A stretch of 64,000 nucleotides of DNA from Nostoc sp. TCL26-01 (GCF_013393945.1 NZ_CP040297.1:3938001-4002000), one strand, 5' to 3'. Counted from the stretch's first letter, positions 36,348 to 45,116 are shown. Translations and numbers: made by a program. The notes: generated by a model not told the origin, from the letters alone.

Positions 36348-36606
36348 GAATGCCATTAAGTTTTTAGAAAAAGCAAATATTGAAGAGACTGATAAAATTC
36401 AAGAGAAACTCAACCAACTCCTCATTATTATTGAGGAACAGGGGATTATTCCCTTCACAGAGCTTGATATTAAAAAAATGAAGGGAGATTGGGAAGGATT
36501 TTATAGACTGCGGCTTGGTAAAATTAGAATTATCTTTACAGTTACTATCGATTCTGGTGAAATTGAAATTTACACTATTGGTATGAGAGGAGATGTTTAT
36601 AAATAA
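36328..36606 (+). CDS. RelE/ParE-superfamily toxin
   Basis: 92 residues. KFRKNAIKFLEKA, then MKGDWEGFYRLRLGKIRIIF and the end IYTIGMRGDVYK are typical of the RelE/ParE fold; the Arg-Leu-x-x-Gly-x-x-Arg-Ile strand is the active or contact strand. It likely cleaves ribosome-bound mRNA or poisons gyrase. Full length, so probably active. Confidence 0.85.
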   Translation: MAIKFRKNAIKFLEKANIEETDKIQEKLNQLLIIIEEQGIIPFTELDIKKMKGDWEGFYRLRLGKIRIIFTVTIDSGEIEIYTIGMRGDVYK

Positions 36607-36672
36607 AGAATATTTTAGTGGTTTCAGATATTTTTTGAGCTTTTCACAATAGTAAAATAATGATGCTTACTG

Positions 36673-37164
36673 TTAAAACTGCTTAACTACCTCCAAGGGT
36701 AAATCTAAAGCTTCTGCGATTTGCTCGTCATTTAAACCAAACTGTCGTAATTTATAAATTTTAGTTTGATTTTTATTAATCTGTTGCGAATTATAACTAT
36801 CAGGATTATTTTTATTAGCTTTGATTTTTGGTTGTTTGGAAGTAACTGTTATACAGCCAATTATATTACTGTCAATTCTACTATTCTCACCGAGAGAAAT
36901 ATTGATATTCCGTTGACGGTCTAAAACGGATTTAAGATTACCTTTATCAACTGGCTCATTAAAAATATCAGATAACATTTGCAAAAGTTCATACCCTACA
37001 TCCTTGGCATGACCAGGACTACAACCACAAGTATCTGCAATATCAGAGTAAGTTTGATACTTTAGTGTTCCTTCAATAACTCCACGCTGTAAGTCATTGA
37101 GATGCTGACCTGTCTTAAGATAAACAGCGTTATCCACAAATTGTAATAGTTCGTGAACTTGCAT
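36673..37164 (-). CDS. stand-alone VMAP-type N-terminal HTH protein
   Basis: 163 residues. Residues 1-90 (LLQFVDNAVYLKTGQHLN, YSDIADTCGCSPGHAKDVG, LKSVLDRQ) match the helix-turn-helix domain usually found at the N-terminus of cyanobacterial NB-ARC or vWA-MoxR-associated proteins. Here no NTPase follows. A polar linker leads to a second HTH-like end (LRQFGLNDEQIAEALDLPLE). It may be a regulator derived from such a protein. Confidence 0.7.
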   Translation of the reverse strand: MQVHELLQFVDNAVYLKTGQHLNDLQRGVIEGTLKYQTYSDIADTCGCSPGHAKDVGYELLQMLSDIFNEPVDKGNLKSVLDRQRNINISLGENSRIDSNIIGCITVTSKQPKIKANKNNPDSYNSQQINKNQTKIYKLRQFGLNDEQIAEALDLPLEVVKQF

Positions 37165-37374
37165 ATTTAAGGATGTAAAGTGTTACAAAGCATTTTAGCA
37201 GACCTTATCCGTATTTTTCAGACTTTTTCCGTCTATTTCGTAATTTTTTTTAATCCGCTATTTTCCGCTTTGAGAATTTAAGTGTTACTTGTATTATTTT
37301 TGAACCCTTTGAAATAAGTCAATATTGACTCTGAGGCATCCTATAAATCTTTGCAGGTTGAGGACTACAGGATA

Positions 37375-37950
37375 ATGAGTAATGACATTGAAAAAATACA
37401 ACAAGAAACTGGTATCCAGGATCTAAAAACATTGGATCAGGATAAATTAGACAAAGTTATGGATGCGGTAAATTCTAAAAAAATTACTGCTGAAGACCTA
37501 AAAAAGCTAATAGAAATGTTTCCCAGTGAATTTCTAGCATCTCTGGGACTTGCAACACAGGGTATCAAAACTAGTCTCGATCAGGCAAGCTCTGCCCAAA
37601 TGGAGAACCTTAAAGGAACAACTGTTACACAAATACAAGTTATTAATTCTGTAACAGATTCTTTAAGGACTATTGAAGAAACTATTAGGCTGCTTGCAAC
37701 TCAGACTCAATCCGATTCTTTTAAGTCAGAAGTAGCAAAAGTGTTGATGGAATTGGCAAAATATAAATTAGAGATAGCGAAAATATTGCAAAGTATTAAT
37801 GATGCCAACAATAATAATCGCTTGGAAACTCAGCGAGAGAATAACAACTTCTTTGCAGGAATGGCAGGTGGCATTCTTACCTTTTTGGGCTTTGTAATAT
37901 GGGCAAGCACTGGTGGAAAAACTCCACCACCATCTCCACCAAGAATTTGA
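37375..37950 (+). CDS. uncharacterised tail-anchored protein
   Basis: 191 residues from the ATG at 37375 (MSNDIEKIQQETG). Long amphipathic helices are followed by a single hydrophobic segment near the C-terminus (FFAGMAGGILTFLGFVIWA) and a Pro-rich tail. This looks like a C-terminally anchored coiled-coil protein. The upstream neighbour is divergent. No family recognised. Confidence 0.55.
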   Translation: MSNDIEKIQQETGIQDLKTLDQDKLDKVMDAVNSKKITAEDLKKLIEMFPSEFLASLGLATQGIKTSLDQASSAQMENLKGTTVTQIQVINSVTDSLRTIEETIRLLATQTQSDSFKSEVAKVLMELAKYKLEIAKILQSINDANNNNRLETQRENNNFFAGMAGGILTFLGFVIWASTGGKTPPPSPPRI

Positions 37951-37976
37951 TAGGATAAAAAAGAAAGAAAAAGTAG

Positions 37977-38004
37977 GGTGTGTTGCCGCAAGGCGCAACA
38001 CACC
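37977..38004. repeat. REP-like palindrome beside a RAYT remnant
   Basis: GGTGTGTTGC and GCAACACACC arms with an 8-nt loop. A sister palindrome lies at 43466-43491. It sits at the 3' end of the transposase fragment, as REP elements do. Confidence 0.7.
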
Positions 38005-38010
38005 ACCCTC

Positions 38011-38180
38011 TCAAACATCCCAAACATTTGATGAAAGCTGAACTTCACCACCACCCCAATCTAACGGATAAATCTTTTGCTCAATAAAACGATGAATACT
38101 CGAAAAAGCCCATTGTTGAGGTAATTTACAAAGCTGATGCCGCACAGAGTTAAAATAATAAGCGTAGTTATGTTTGAAAG
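38011..38180 (-). pseudogene. C-terminal remnant of a REP-associated tyrosine transposase (RAYT)
   Basis: The minus strand encodes about 55 residues: HNYAYYFNSVRHQLCKLPQQ, WAFSSIHRFIEQ and IYPLDWGGG. This is the C-terminal signature of RAYT/IS200-like transposases (WPYSSFHRYV...YPLDWG). The catalytic HUH and Tyr part is missing. The fragment abuts the start of the ParD-like gene at 38184. Confidence 0.8.
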
Positions 38181-38183
38181 TCG

Positions 38184-38444
38184 ATGAATATCAGTATTGA
38201 TATACCTGATGAGGTGCGCGTTTATGTAGAAGCTCAAGTAATGGCAGGTGCATATAGCAGCGTTGAGGAATATTTTCTGGATTTAGTAAAGCAAGATCAA
38301 AAACGCAAGGCACAAGCAAAATTAGAAGCATTTTTAAAAGAAGGTATTGATTCTCAAGGGCAGGAAGTAACACCGGAATATTGGCAGAATTTGCGTTCTA
38401 CCGTTTTAGGTCAGAACAGCATAGGAAATCCAAGCGACAGATGA
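38184..38444 (+). CDS. parD: ParD-family antitoxin
   Basis: 86 residues with an N-terminal ribbon-helix-helix (MNISIDIPDEVRVYVEAQV, YSSVEEYFLDLV) and an extended toxin-binding tail. Its TGA overlaps the ATG of the toxin gene (ATGA). It likely represses its own promoter; the upstream region is occupied by the RAYT remnant. Confidence 0.88.
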   Translation: MNISIDIPDEVRVYVEAQVMAGAYSSVEEYFLDLVKQDQKRKAQAKLEAFLKEGIDSQGQEVTPEYWQNLRSTVLGQNSIGNPSDR

Positions 38445-38776
38445 ACTATCGCTTAATTGTCAAAGACCGAGCAACACAAGATTTGCGACATTTGGCAAAT
38501 TATATATTGGTCAATGGGAATGCAGATGCAGCAGTTAAATTCTTAAGTGCCGCCGAAGTGACATTTGCTCAGTTGGCAAAGACTCCTAAGATGGGAAAGG
38601 TAACGCAGTTAGTGGTATCGAGATTGAATGAAATCCGACAATGGCGCATCAAAGATTTTCAGGATTATCTAATTTTCTATCGTATTGAGGATACTACCAT
38701 TGAAATTCTGCGGATATTTCATGGAGCAAGAGATTTAGCAGATGTACTTAGCGAATTAGACAAAGATGATTTGTAA
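38441..38776 (+). CDS. parE: ParE/RelE-type toxin
   Basis: 111 residues from the ATG at 38441 (MNYRLIVKDRATQDLRHLAN). The strand LIFYRIEDTTIEILRIFHGARDL (landmark near the C-terminus) is the conserved ParE end. ParE toxins inhibit DNA gyrase. Full length and coupled to parD. Confidence 0.88.
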   Translation: MNYRLIVKDRATQDLRHLANYILVNGNADAAVKFLSAAEVTFAQLAKTPKMGKVTQLVVSRLNEIRQWRIKDFQDYLIFYRIEDTTIEILRIFHGARDLADVLSELDKDDL

Positions 38777-38955
38777 AATCAAAATTATGGCGAAGTTTGC
38801 TGGAATTTTGAGTGATTTTGAAGCTAGGGAATTACAGCAGGCGATGACCTACGGTTGGTCGACGACCATCACCACTGAGTTTGATCTGGTAAATTTAATC
38901 ATAACGATAAGCAAGATATTATAAGGATATCGGGTTCTAGTTAGCAGATCAGGTG

Positions 38956-39231
38956 ATGGAAAGTATTAAAATTAGAACATATATTGGTGATGATGGAATT
39001 TTACAAATCCAGCTTCCACCTGAAATTGCCAACCAAGAATTAGATGTGGTAATTGTTTTTCAACCTGTAATCAAAAAATTATCACAGTCTCCGAGCAAAA
39101 CGCCGGAAGAGTTAGGATACTCTCATAGATTTGTGGAAGAGGTAGTAGGTAGTTGGGAAGGTGAACCACTTGAACGTCCAGAACAGCTTCCTTTTGAAGA
39201 ACGGGAGGAGATTCAATGGCCTACCTCCTAG
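38956..39231 (+). CDS. VapB-like antitoxin
   Basis: 91 residues, start at the ATG at 38956 (MESIKIRTYIGDDGILQIQLP). The beta-strand N-terminus resembles AbrB/MazE or DUF104-type antitoxins, and the acidic C-terminus ends with EEREEIQWPTS. It overlaps the PIN toxin by 16 nt. Confidence 0.75.
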   Translation: MESIKIRTYIGDDGILQIQLPPEIANQELDVVIVFQPVIKKLSQSPSKTPEELGYSHRFVEEVVGSWEGEPLERPEQLPFEEREEIQWPTS

Positions 39232-39614
39232 ATACAAATGCGTGTATTCAAATTCTCAATTCACCAAATTCACCTGTTACTCAAAAGATTTTATCAATCC
39301 CTTTTAAGGAAATTTACATTTGTACGGTTGTTTATAGTGAATTGTATTACGTTGCATACAAAAGCTCAAACGTTAACAGAAATCTAGATCATCTAGAAAA
39401 TCTATTTGCTAAGTTTGCTGATTTACCACTAGATCGTCAAGCTGCAAAAATAGCTGGAAATCTTCGCGCTCGTCTTAATGCTTTAGGTACTCCAATTGGA
39501 GCAAATGATCTATTAATTGCGGCGATCGCTTTAGCAAATAATCTCACTCTTGTCACCCATAACACCCGTGAATTTAGTCGTATTCAGGGCTTGAAGTATG
39601 AAGACTGGGAATAG
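39216..39614 (+). CDS. vapC: VapC-type PIN-domain ribonuclease toxin
   Basis: 132 residues. PIN acidic residues are seen in MAYLLDTNACI (Asp), TVVYSELYY (Glu) and IGANDLLIAAIAL (Asp), and the C-terminal THNTREFSRI is typical of VapC. It is expected to cleave tRNA or rRNA. Full length, paired with the upstream antitoxin. Confidence 0.93.
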   Translation: MAYLLDTNACIQILNSPNSPVTQKILSIPFKEIYICTVVYSELYYVAYKSSNVNRNLDHLENLFAKFADLPLDRQAAKIAGNLRARLNALGTPIGANDLLIAAIALANNLTLVTHNTREFSRIQGLKYEDWE

Positions 39615-39820
39615 TAGAAGGAGCGTTGCATCAGCTTGCTTATGCTATTTTATCACGAACATGAATTAATGCTGAAGCCCTCCTGTATCTTAGAAGAAGT
39701 ACCATACCATACACAGATCACTGCTGTACTTATTTATTAAAAGCAGAGGTGTTGGAGCGATCGCTCTGGTAAATTGTTAACAGTGTTGTCTGCTCGCCCC
39801 ATCTTATCAATATCTAGACT

Positions 39821-40231
39821 ATGAAAATCAAACGATTGCAGGAACTTAAGCAAAAACTGGCCAAGGAAGCAGACCTTTCTGTGATCTGGTCATTTTATAT
39901 GGATCATTTTGCAGATCATCCCGAATTCACTGATATGGGTGAACCTGCTCATAATGAATACTTAAATGTTGTTGTCCACAAAACTTGTCAGCAAATGTTT
40001 GGTAAGGCAACAAAAATTAGTAATTTTTTCTTGATATACATTGCCAAGTACCAGTTATTTCATGGCCCTTTCCAAGTTAAAGGACGTATTGGAGGGATAA
40101 TTTATTTAGAAGATATAAAAATTGGCTTAATAGCAGTGTCGGCAGATTATCCTCCTACTGATATGGTTCAGTATTCACGTTTTTCTGAGGTAATGCAACT
40201 GTCAGACCCTAATGGCAACGATCGCAATTAA
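39821..40231 (+). CDS. uncharacterised 136-aa protein
   Basis: Soluble, begins MKIKRLQELKQKLAKEADLS and contains WSFYMDHFADHPEF and an alternating beta-rich C-terminal half. No family recognised and no membrane segment. It stands alone, with a TA pair upstream. Confidence 0.55.
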   Translation: MKIKRLQELKQKLAKEADLSVIWSFYMDHFADHPEFTDMGEPAHNEYLNVVVHKTCQQMFGKATKISNFFLIYIAKYQLFHGPFQVKGRIGGIIYLEDIKIGLIAVSADYPPTDMVQYSRFSEVMQLSDPNGNDRN

Positions 40232-40264
40232 CAGACGCACGACTTATCAAGAGGTGTTTTGAGG

Positions 40265-40295
40265 AGTGCGTTAGCGGAGCTTACCGTAGGGATCG
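40265..40295. repeat. dispersed GCGTTAGCGGAGCTTACCG hairpin repeat
   Basis: A common Nostocales repeat in which AGTGCG and CGCACT-type ends flank GTTAGCGGAGCTTACCGTAG. Relatives in this window lie near 8722, 58277, 59410, 62408, 62441, 63651 and 63697, most of them in the last 6 kb. Confidence 0.7.
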
Positions 40296-40433
40296 CACTT
40301 CTCAAAGTTAATTTAACATAAGTACTAGAAAATTAGGCGATCTGTAATATTACGTAGGTTGATTGTTCATACTCCTGGTTACAATTGTGAGATTATTTTT
40401 AGTCTGACATTGTATAAGGGAGATAATCACTAA

Positions 40434-41099
40434 ATGGCTCTTACTGAAAAGATTATTGAATTAGTTCTGGATAAGATTTTACTTGGTGGCATTGTTTTAG
40501 TAGCAGGATACTGGCTGAATAAAAGATTTGAGATTTTTAAAAATGAAACTAATGAGAAATATCATCAAAGACAACTGATTGCTGAACTAGAAAATCAACA
40601 GCAGCAACATATTTCTGAACTAGAAAATCAAATTGCTATGACTCGCTATAATTCAGAGTTAGCATTGATTGAAAGACAAATCTCTGAGTTTTACTGGCCG
40701 ATATACTTAAGGCTGGAGAAAGATAATGTGATGTGGAAACGCATAAAATCTTTAAGTCCAGAACAAAATGTTTTACCAGAAGCTGCAAGTGTGGCGATAG
40801 AGAAAGAATTTATTCTCAAAAATCATCAAGAAATAGTTGAGATTATAGAGTCTAAAATTCATTTGGCAGAAAATTCCACTAATAGCAAAGACTTGATAGA
40901 TGAGCTATTAAAATATATTAAGCACGTTGCAGTTTACAAAACAATTCGTTCAGTAAAAGAACTCGAAAGATTTAATCCTGTGGATATGAATGAACCTTTT
41001 CCAGAAAAACTTTTTCCTTTGATTGAAAGTAATTTCCGCAGATTACAAAGCAAGTATGAGGATTTAAGAAAGCTGGAATTTGCGGAATTTAAGAGATGA
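40434..41099 (+). CDS. membrane-anchored coiled-coil protein
   Basis: 221 residues. One membrane helix (ILLGGIVLVAGYWL, residues 15-28) is followed by a coiled coil (NEKYHQRQLIAELENQQQQH) and a helical cytoplasmic domain (ISEFYWPIYLRLEKDNVMWK). This layout recurs in cyanobacterial proteins of unknown function. A sensor or effector role cannot be judged. Confidence 0.55.
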   Translation: MALTEKIIELVLDKILLGGIVLVAGYWLNKRFEIFKNETNEKYHQRQLIAELENQQQQHISELENQIAMTRYNSELALIERQISEFYWPIYLRLEKDNVMWKRIKSLSPEQNVLPEAASVAIEKEFILKNHQEIVEIIESKIHLAENSTNSKDLIDELLKYIKHVAVYKTIRSVKELERFNPVDMNEPFPEKLFPLIESNFRRLQSKYEDLRKLEFAEFKR

Positions 41100-41265
41100 C
41101 ATCAGCTAGATTTTATCAAACAGGAGTCAGGAGTCAGAATTCATGCTGAATTCTGTACGACTGGTGGATGTAGCAAGCTCCCATAGGGTATTCTGACTTC
41201 TGAATTCTTCTTCAATTAAATGTTTTAATTAGGTAAAAACTTATCTCTCAGCTAAAGAAGTGCTT

Positions 41266-41865
41266 CTAACCTTGAATACCTTGATGTAAAATTCCTAAAA
41301 TCTTATTTACTTCTTTAATATAATAATTATTCAAATCAACAAATAAATTAGCATTTTCCAGCTTCAAGAATTTCCAAATATCTCCTGTTGTTACTGCGCC
41401 ATAAATAGTTTTAATTTGGTTGCTTTGCTGCTCATTAAATATCTGTGCTGCCAACATCGCTGCCATACATTGACCTAATCCACCTTTAATATTTTCATTT
41501 TTGGCCTCAACAATTATCATGACTGGTGCATTAATTGTCAACTGTTCCTTTGAACGACTGATCACAAAATCACAATAACCATTCAACCCTTTCTCTGGCT
41601 CAACATTAAACTCTGTTCCTGAAAATAAACTAATCTGATAATTCGCTTTACGTCTTACCTCCAATAAAATTGGTGTAATAATCATTTCTGAGCGCGCTTT
41701 TTCTGTATTGATTGCTAAAGCTAACTCTGTGGTTTCTTCTAGAGTATTTGTTAGTGTATCACTTATCTTTATAGGCTCAATATTTGCCAGCAAATCAGTT
41801 TGTTCATTAATATGAATCTTGAATTTATTTTTAAATGTACTCAAAGTAAAGTCGCTATAAGCCAT
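41266..41865 (-). CDS. PD-(D/E)XK nuclease-like protein, paralogue 1
   Basis: 199 residues. The order Glu (TEKARSEMIITPILLEV), Asp (GYCDFVIS) and Glu-x-Lys (MIIVEAKNENIKGGLGQC) is the pattern of a PD-(D/E)XK nuclease core. A paralogue with the same layout is at 58383, in the other orientation. The family is common in cyanobacteria, and its target is unknown. Confidence 0.75.
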   Translation of the reverse strand: MAYSDFTLSTFKNKFKIHINEQTDLLANIEPIKISDTLTNTLEETTELALAINTEKARSEMIITPILLEVRRKANYQISLFSGTEFNVEPEKGLNGYCDFVISRSKEQLTINAPVMIIVEAKNENIKGGLGQCMAAMLAAQIFNEQQSNQIKTIYGAVTTGDIWKFLKLENANLFVDLNNYYIKEVNKILGILHQGIQG

Positions 41866-41920
41866 TGGGAATACCTTTTAACAATTCAAAATTCCAAATT
41901 AAAGAAAGTATTGTAATAGC

Positions 41921-42069
41921 GTGGCAAGGCTAAGATATTGCTCAAAAATTGTATGTTGATTGTAGTGGTAGCTTCACTCAACATTAAGATATACGTTGTG
42001 TTTCTTAGATTATGTTGGGTTAGCAGAGCCTCCAACCAACCTACTAATACAATATTTTAACCTTGCCAC
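41921..42069. repeat. MITE-like element with 20-bp inverted ends
   Basis: GTGGCAAGGCTAAGATATTG (41921-41940) and the complement of GTGGCAAGGTTAAAATATTG (42050-42069) differ at two positions. The 149-bp element has no coding capacity; inside is a GGGTTAGCAGAGCC intergenic repeat. It sits between the divergent nuclease genes. Confidence 0.7.
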
Positions 42070-42163
42070 ATCACGATGTATATTTATATAAGTTCAACCT
42101 CACATCTATTTTGCAGTAGAATGTTGATAAAGCTAATTAAACTACCTCGTCAAAAGAGTCTCA

Positions 42164-42724
42164 ATGGTACAGACCCCATCTAAATCTATAACTTTAGAGG
42201 AGTTTCTGAAACTACCAGAAACGAAACCTGCTAGTGAATACATAGACGGTCAAATTATCCAGAAGCCAATACCAAAAGGAAAACACAGCGCAATTCAAGG
42301 GGAGTTTTCTACTAACGTTAACATAATCCTTAAACCACGACAGGTTGGACGAGTATTTTTAGAGTTGCGTTGTACCTTTGGTGGACACTCAACAGTTCCA
42401 GATGTGTCTGTGTTTATTTGGAGTCGCATCCCACGTGATGAAAATGGTGAGGTGGCTAATACTTTCTCTATTGCTCCAGACTGGACAATTGAGATTTTAT
42501 CACCTGATCAAAGTCAGACAAAAGTGACAAAAAATATTCTTCATTGTCTGAAGCATGGAACTCAAATGGGTTGGTTAATTGATCCAGATGAGCAAACGGT
42601 GTTTGTTTATCGTCCTAAGCAAGAAACAGAAGTATTTGATGAACCAGACGCACTTATATTTGTACCATCGTTTGTGGGTGAACTTCAGCTAGCTGTTAAA
42701 GATTTGTTTGCTTGGTTGCTGTAG
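42164..42724 (+). CDS. Uma2-family putative endonuclease
   Basis: 186 residues: ITLEEFLKLPETKPASEYIDG, then VPDVSVFIW (core Asp) and WTIEILSPDQSQ (Glu). Standard Uma2 length. Convergent with another Uma2 gene 11 bp away. Confidence 0.88.
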   Translation: MVQTPSKSITLEEFLKLPETKPASEYIDGQIIQKPIPKGKHSAIQGEFSTNVNIILKPRQVGRVFLELRCTFGGHSTVPDVSVFIWSRIPRDENGEVANTFSIAPDWTIEILSPDQSQTKVTKNILHCLKHGTQMGWLIDPDEQTVFVYRPKQETEVFDEPDALIFVPSFVGELQLAVKDLFAWLL

Positions 42725-42735
42725 TCAAAACAATG

Positions 42736-43305
42736 TTATTCAAAAACAACACCACGATAAATTTCTGCCATTGGTAAATCAACCCCAACTGACTCTAGGA
42801 AAATAGAATGGTCTAAACCGTTAAAATCACTCAGCAACCATCCTTGAGTTTGTTTACTATAGCGTTCGACAAAAGGTTCATCTTGTTCGACTAATAAATA
42901 TTCGGTAAAACTGGGGATGGAGCGATACATCCGAAATTTATGTTGTCTGTCGTAATCTGCGGTGGAAGGAGATAGAACTTCTACAATCAGGATAGGATTT
43001 AACACTTCATCTAAACGTTCTTCATTCAGTTGTGGTTCACCTGCAAAAACCATCACGTCTGGATATACTCCCCGTCGATATTCAGGAATCCACAGTCTTA
43101 AATCGCTGTTAATTGGCTCGAATTGAGTATCGCGTAGGACAGAGGTAAGATTAGTCAAAATATTACCACCGATGCGGCTGTGTTTGAGCGTTTCTCCTAG
43201 TATTGGGACAATTTCTCCATCTTGATATTCGCTGCGTCCTTCTGCTTTTTCTTCGATCGCTCGATATTCGTCTAAACTATAGCGGTGTTTGACGGTAGAA
43301 ACCAT
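42736..43305 (-). CDS. Uma2-family putative endonuclease
   Basis: 189 residues: RYSLDEYRAIEEKAEGRSEY, YPDVMVFAGEP (core Asp) and LIVEVLSPSTADYDR (Glu). It is a different Uma2 subgroup from its convergent neighbour and from the pair at 14.8-16.4 kb. Confidence 0.88.
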   Translation of the reverse strand: MVSTVKHRYSLDEYRAIEEKAEGRSEYQDGEIVPILGETLKHSRIGGNILTNLTSVLRDTQFEPINSDLRLWIPEYRRGVYPDVMVFAGEPQLNEERLDEVLNPILIVEVLSPSTADYDRQHKFRMYRSIPSFTEYLLVEQDEPFVERYSKQTQGWLLSDFNGLDHSIFLESVGVDLPMAEIYRGVVFE

Positions 43306-43465
43306 AATCCCATTGGCTCTAGAACAACAATACTATTTTGTCATGGATTTGATTGTAATATTATGTTGCAATACGATGTCCACTATAGGCGATCGCTTTT
43401 AACAAAACAAGCTGATTGTACATAGAATAGCTGATATAGCGATCGCATACTTGCTTAATATTATA

Positions 43466-43491
43466 GTGTGTTGTGCTAAGATACAACACAC
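43466..43491. repeat. REP-like palindrome
   Basis: GTGTGTTGT and ACAACACAC arms with an 8-nt loop, related to 37977-38004. Confidence 0.6.
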
Positions 43492-43501
43492 CTCATTGAT
43501 G

Positions 43502-43930
43502 TTAATTTGTCACTGGTACGTTCTTTCCATTTGTATTGGTATCCACATTGGCAACAAATAACGGTTCCTGTGAACTGGAAGCTAGCGACTCACCTCGCAG
43601 TTTCTTGCGGCGCTGGTTCTTGGGGACTCCTCCCGCCATACCATACTCCACACTGCTTTTACCATATCGAGTCGCAACTCCCAAGAGCATATGTTCTGCC
43701 ATGTCTGCTAACTCGCGTTCTGTATCCAGCATTTCCAGATATAATTTATCCAGGTTAGAAAGGGAAGTATTGTAAATATTTTCTCTAGTTCGCATTGTCT
43801 CAATCAAAGTTAAAAATGCAGGTAGAGTCAGTCCATTACCTAAATCTAAATTTGGATTAATTGAATTGATACTCGCTGCGCGACGAGCTGCTTTTTCTAA
43901 TACCTGAGAAGTTCTTTTTTTACGAGCCAT
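43502..43930 (-). CDS. uncharacterised basic protein
   Basis: 142 residues from the ATG at 43930 (MARKKRTSQVLEKAARRAAS). Basic N-terminus, helical middle (LTLPAFLTLIETMRTRENIY) and a low-complexity tail. The A-T rich repeats directly upstream and the basic character would fit a DNA-binding role, but no known fold is recognised. Confidence 0.55.
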   Translation of the reverse strand: MARKKRTSQVLEKAARRAASINSINPNLDLGNGLTLPAFLTLIETMRTRENIYNTSLSNLDKLYLEMLDTERELADMAEHMLLGVATRYGKSSVEYGMAGGVPKNQRRKKLRGESLASSSQEPLFVANVDTNTNGKNVPVTN

Positions 43931-43963
43931 GATATCCACCTTGTTATCTAATACGGTTAACAT

Positions 43964-44335
43964 TCTTTACCTTAAAAAATTTCCGTATTGATCAACCTGA
44001 GAGAATTTCGGCAAATCTGCAATAATTTTTGCTACACAGCTATAGTTGTCACAAGTGCGTGAATTACTCAAATGAGTAAGCAAAAAAGCTAAATTAGAAC
44101 ACAATTTAGCTTTTTGTTGATGTAAAACACTAAAATAACTGCGCGAAATACTGAAATGAGTTAACAAATAAGCAAAACAAAAAAGCAATATAGCTATTTA
44201 CGGACAAAAAATACTGAAATTGCAAAACAATATGGCTATTTGATAACTCAAAATATTAAAATTAATATGTAATATTTTCAAATTAGCGTTGATTGATCAA
44301 GTAAATTTTCAGTAGTAAGCGTGTCTAGACCAAAA
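43964..44335. repeat. AT-rich degenerate repeats with a terminator-like stem
   Basis: 372 bp without a convincing gene. Imperfect repeats include ATACTGAAATGAGTTA-like and CAATATAGCTATTTA-like units (44140-44260). A perfect 13-bp stem lies at 44083-44115 (AAAAAGCTAAATT, 7-nt loop, AATTTAGCTTTTT), which could terminate transcription in both directions. Confidence 0.6.
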
Positions 44336-45001
44336 TCAGGATTTTAACGACAATTGAGCAACCATCTCTGCACGAGAGGAAACATCCAGCTTGCGAAAGA
44401 TCCGTTTTAAAGCTTGCTTAACAGAATGTTCTGTAATGTGGAGAGTTGAACCAATTTCGGCATTAGTCAATCCCTGAGCTACCAGTTCAGCAATTTCTAT
44501 CTGACGAGGTGTTAAACAATCGGTCTTTAAAGATGGTTTTATCTGTGCGCTGATGATTGTTAACCGAGTTGATAAATGCAGACATAAAGCGCTTAAGTCT
44601 GCTAGGTTTTGGGTATCAAAAGCAGGATGAGAGCGATCGCGTGTTAAGCCAATGCCCCCAATCAAGTTACCATTACTGACAATGGGGCCTAACATTACAT
44701 GATAGTGATCAGCACGGGGACAAATCAGCCGCCAAGCTTTTGGTGAGACAACTAACCCCTCATGAACGGGTGCATGATGCTCAACTAGGTAGCGTAACAC
44801 GGGATTGGATTCTACAGATAAGGCTCTTTGAAATACACTCTGAAATTGCACTGGTAAAAGAGCCAGCTGATCATGAAAAAACAGCCTCCAGCGTTGAGCC
44901 GCAAAATACTCTCCCACTTGAGCCATGATATCCTGCTGTAGTTCTTCTTGGTCATGAGCATGAGCGATCGCTTGCAAGAGATTCTGTAAAGATATATTCA
45001 T
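44336..45001 (-). CDS. LuxR-family regulator with N-terminal GAF-like domain
   Basis: 221 residues. The C-terminal LuxR HTH reads LTPRQIEIAELVAQGLTNAE followed by HSVKQALKRIFRKLDVSSR. The N-terminal 150 residues look like a GAF-type sensor (GPIVSNGNLIGGIGLTRD). It lies divergent from the small membrane protein gene and may control the 45.1-47.0 kb group. Confidence 0.85.
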   Translation of the reverse strand: MNISLQNLLQAIAHAHDQEELQQDIMAQVGEYFAAQRWRLFFHDQLALLPVQFQSVFQRALSVESNPVLRYLVEHHAPVHEGLVVSPKAWRLICPRADHYHVMLGPIVSNGNLIGGIGLTRDRSHPAFDTQNLADLSALCLHLSTRLTIISAQIKPSLKTDCLTPRQIEIAELVAQGLTNAEIGSTLHITEHSVKQALKRIFRKLDVSSRAEMVAQLSLKS

Positions 45002-45116
45002 GGAAATTGAGCAAAGTGTACTCGATCGAGGCCTATGCGTAGTTAGTAATCAAGTTATATCTTGGCTTTATTGAGGCAAGTCCTCTACTGCTTTACTTTA
45101 CAAAAATAACCCACGT

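Noticed and set aside
38787..38924. 45-codon frame MAKFAGILSDFEARELQQAM after parE
   Set aside because: No family, no clear ribosome binding site and no partner; it could be a small antitoxin remnant but nothing supports it.
43967..44188. 73-aa minus-strand reading in the repeat region
   Set aside because: Its residues come from AT-rich repeats and a hairpin stem, with no conserved pattern.
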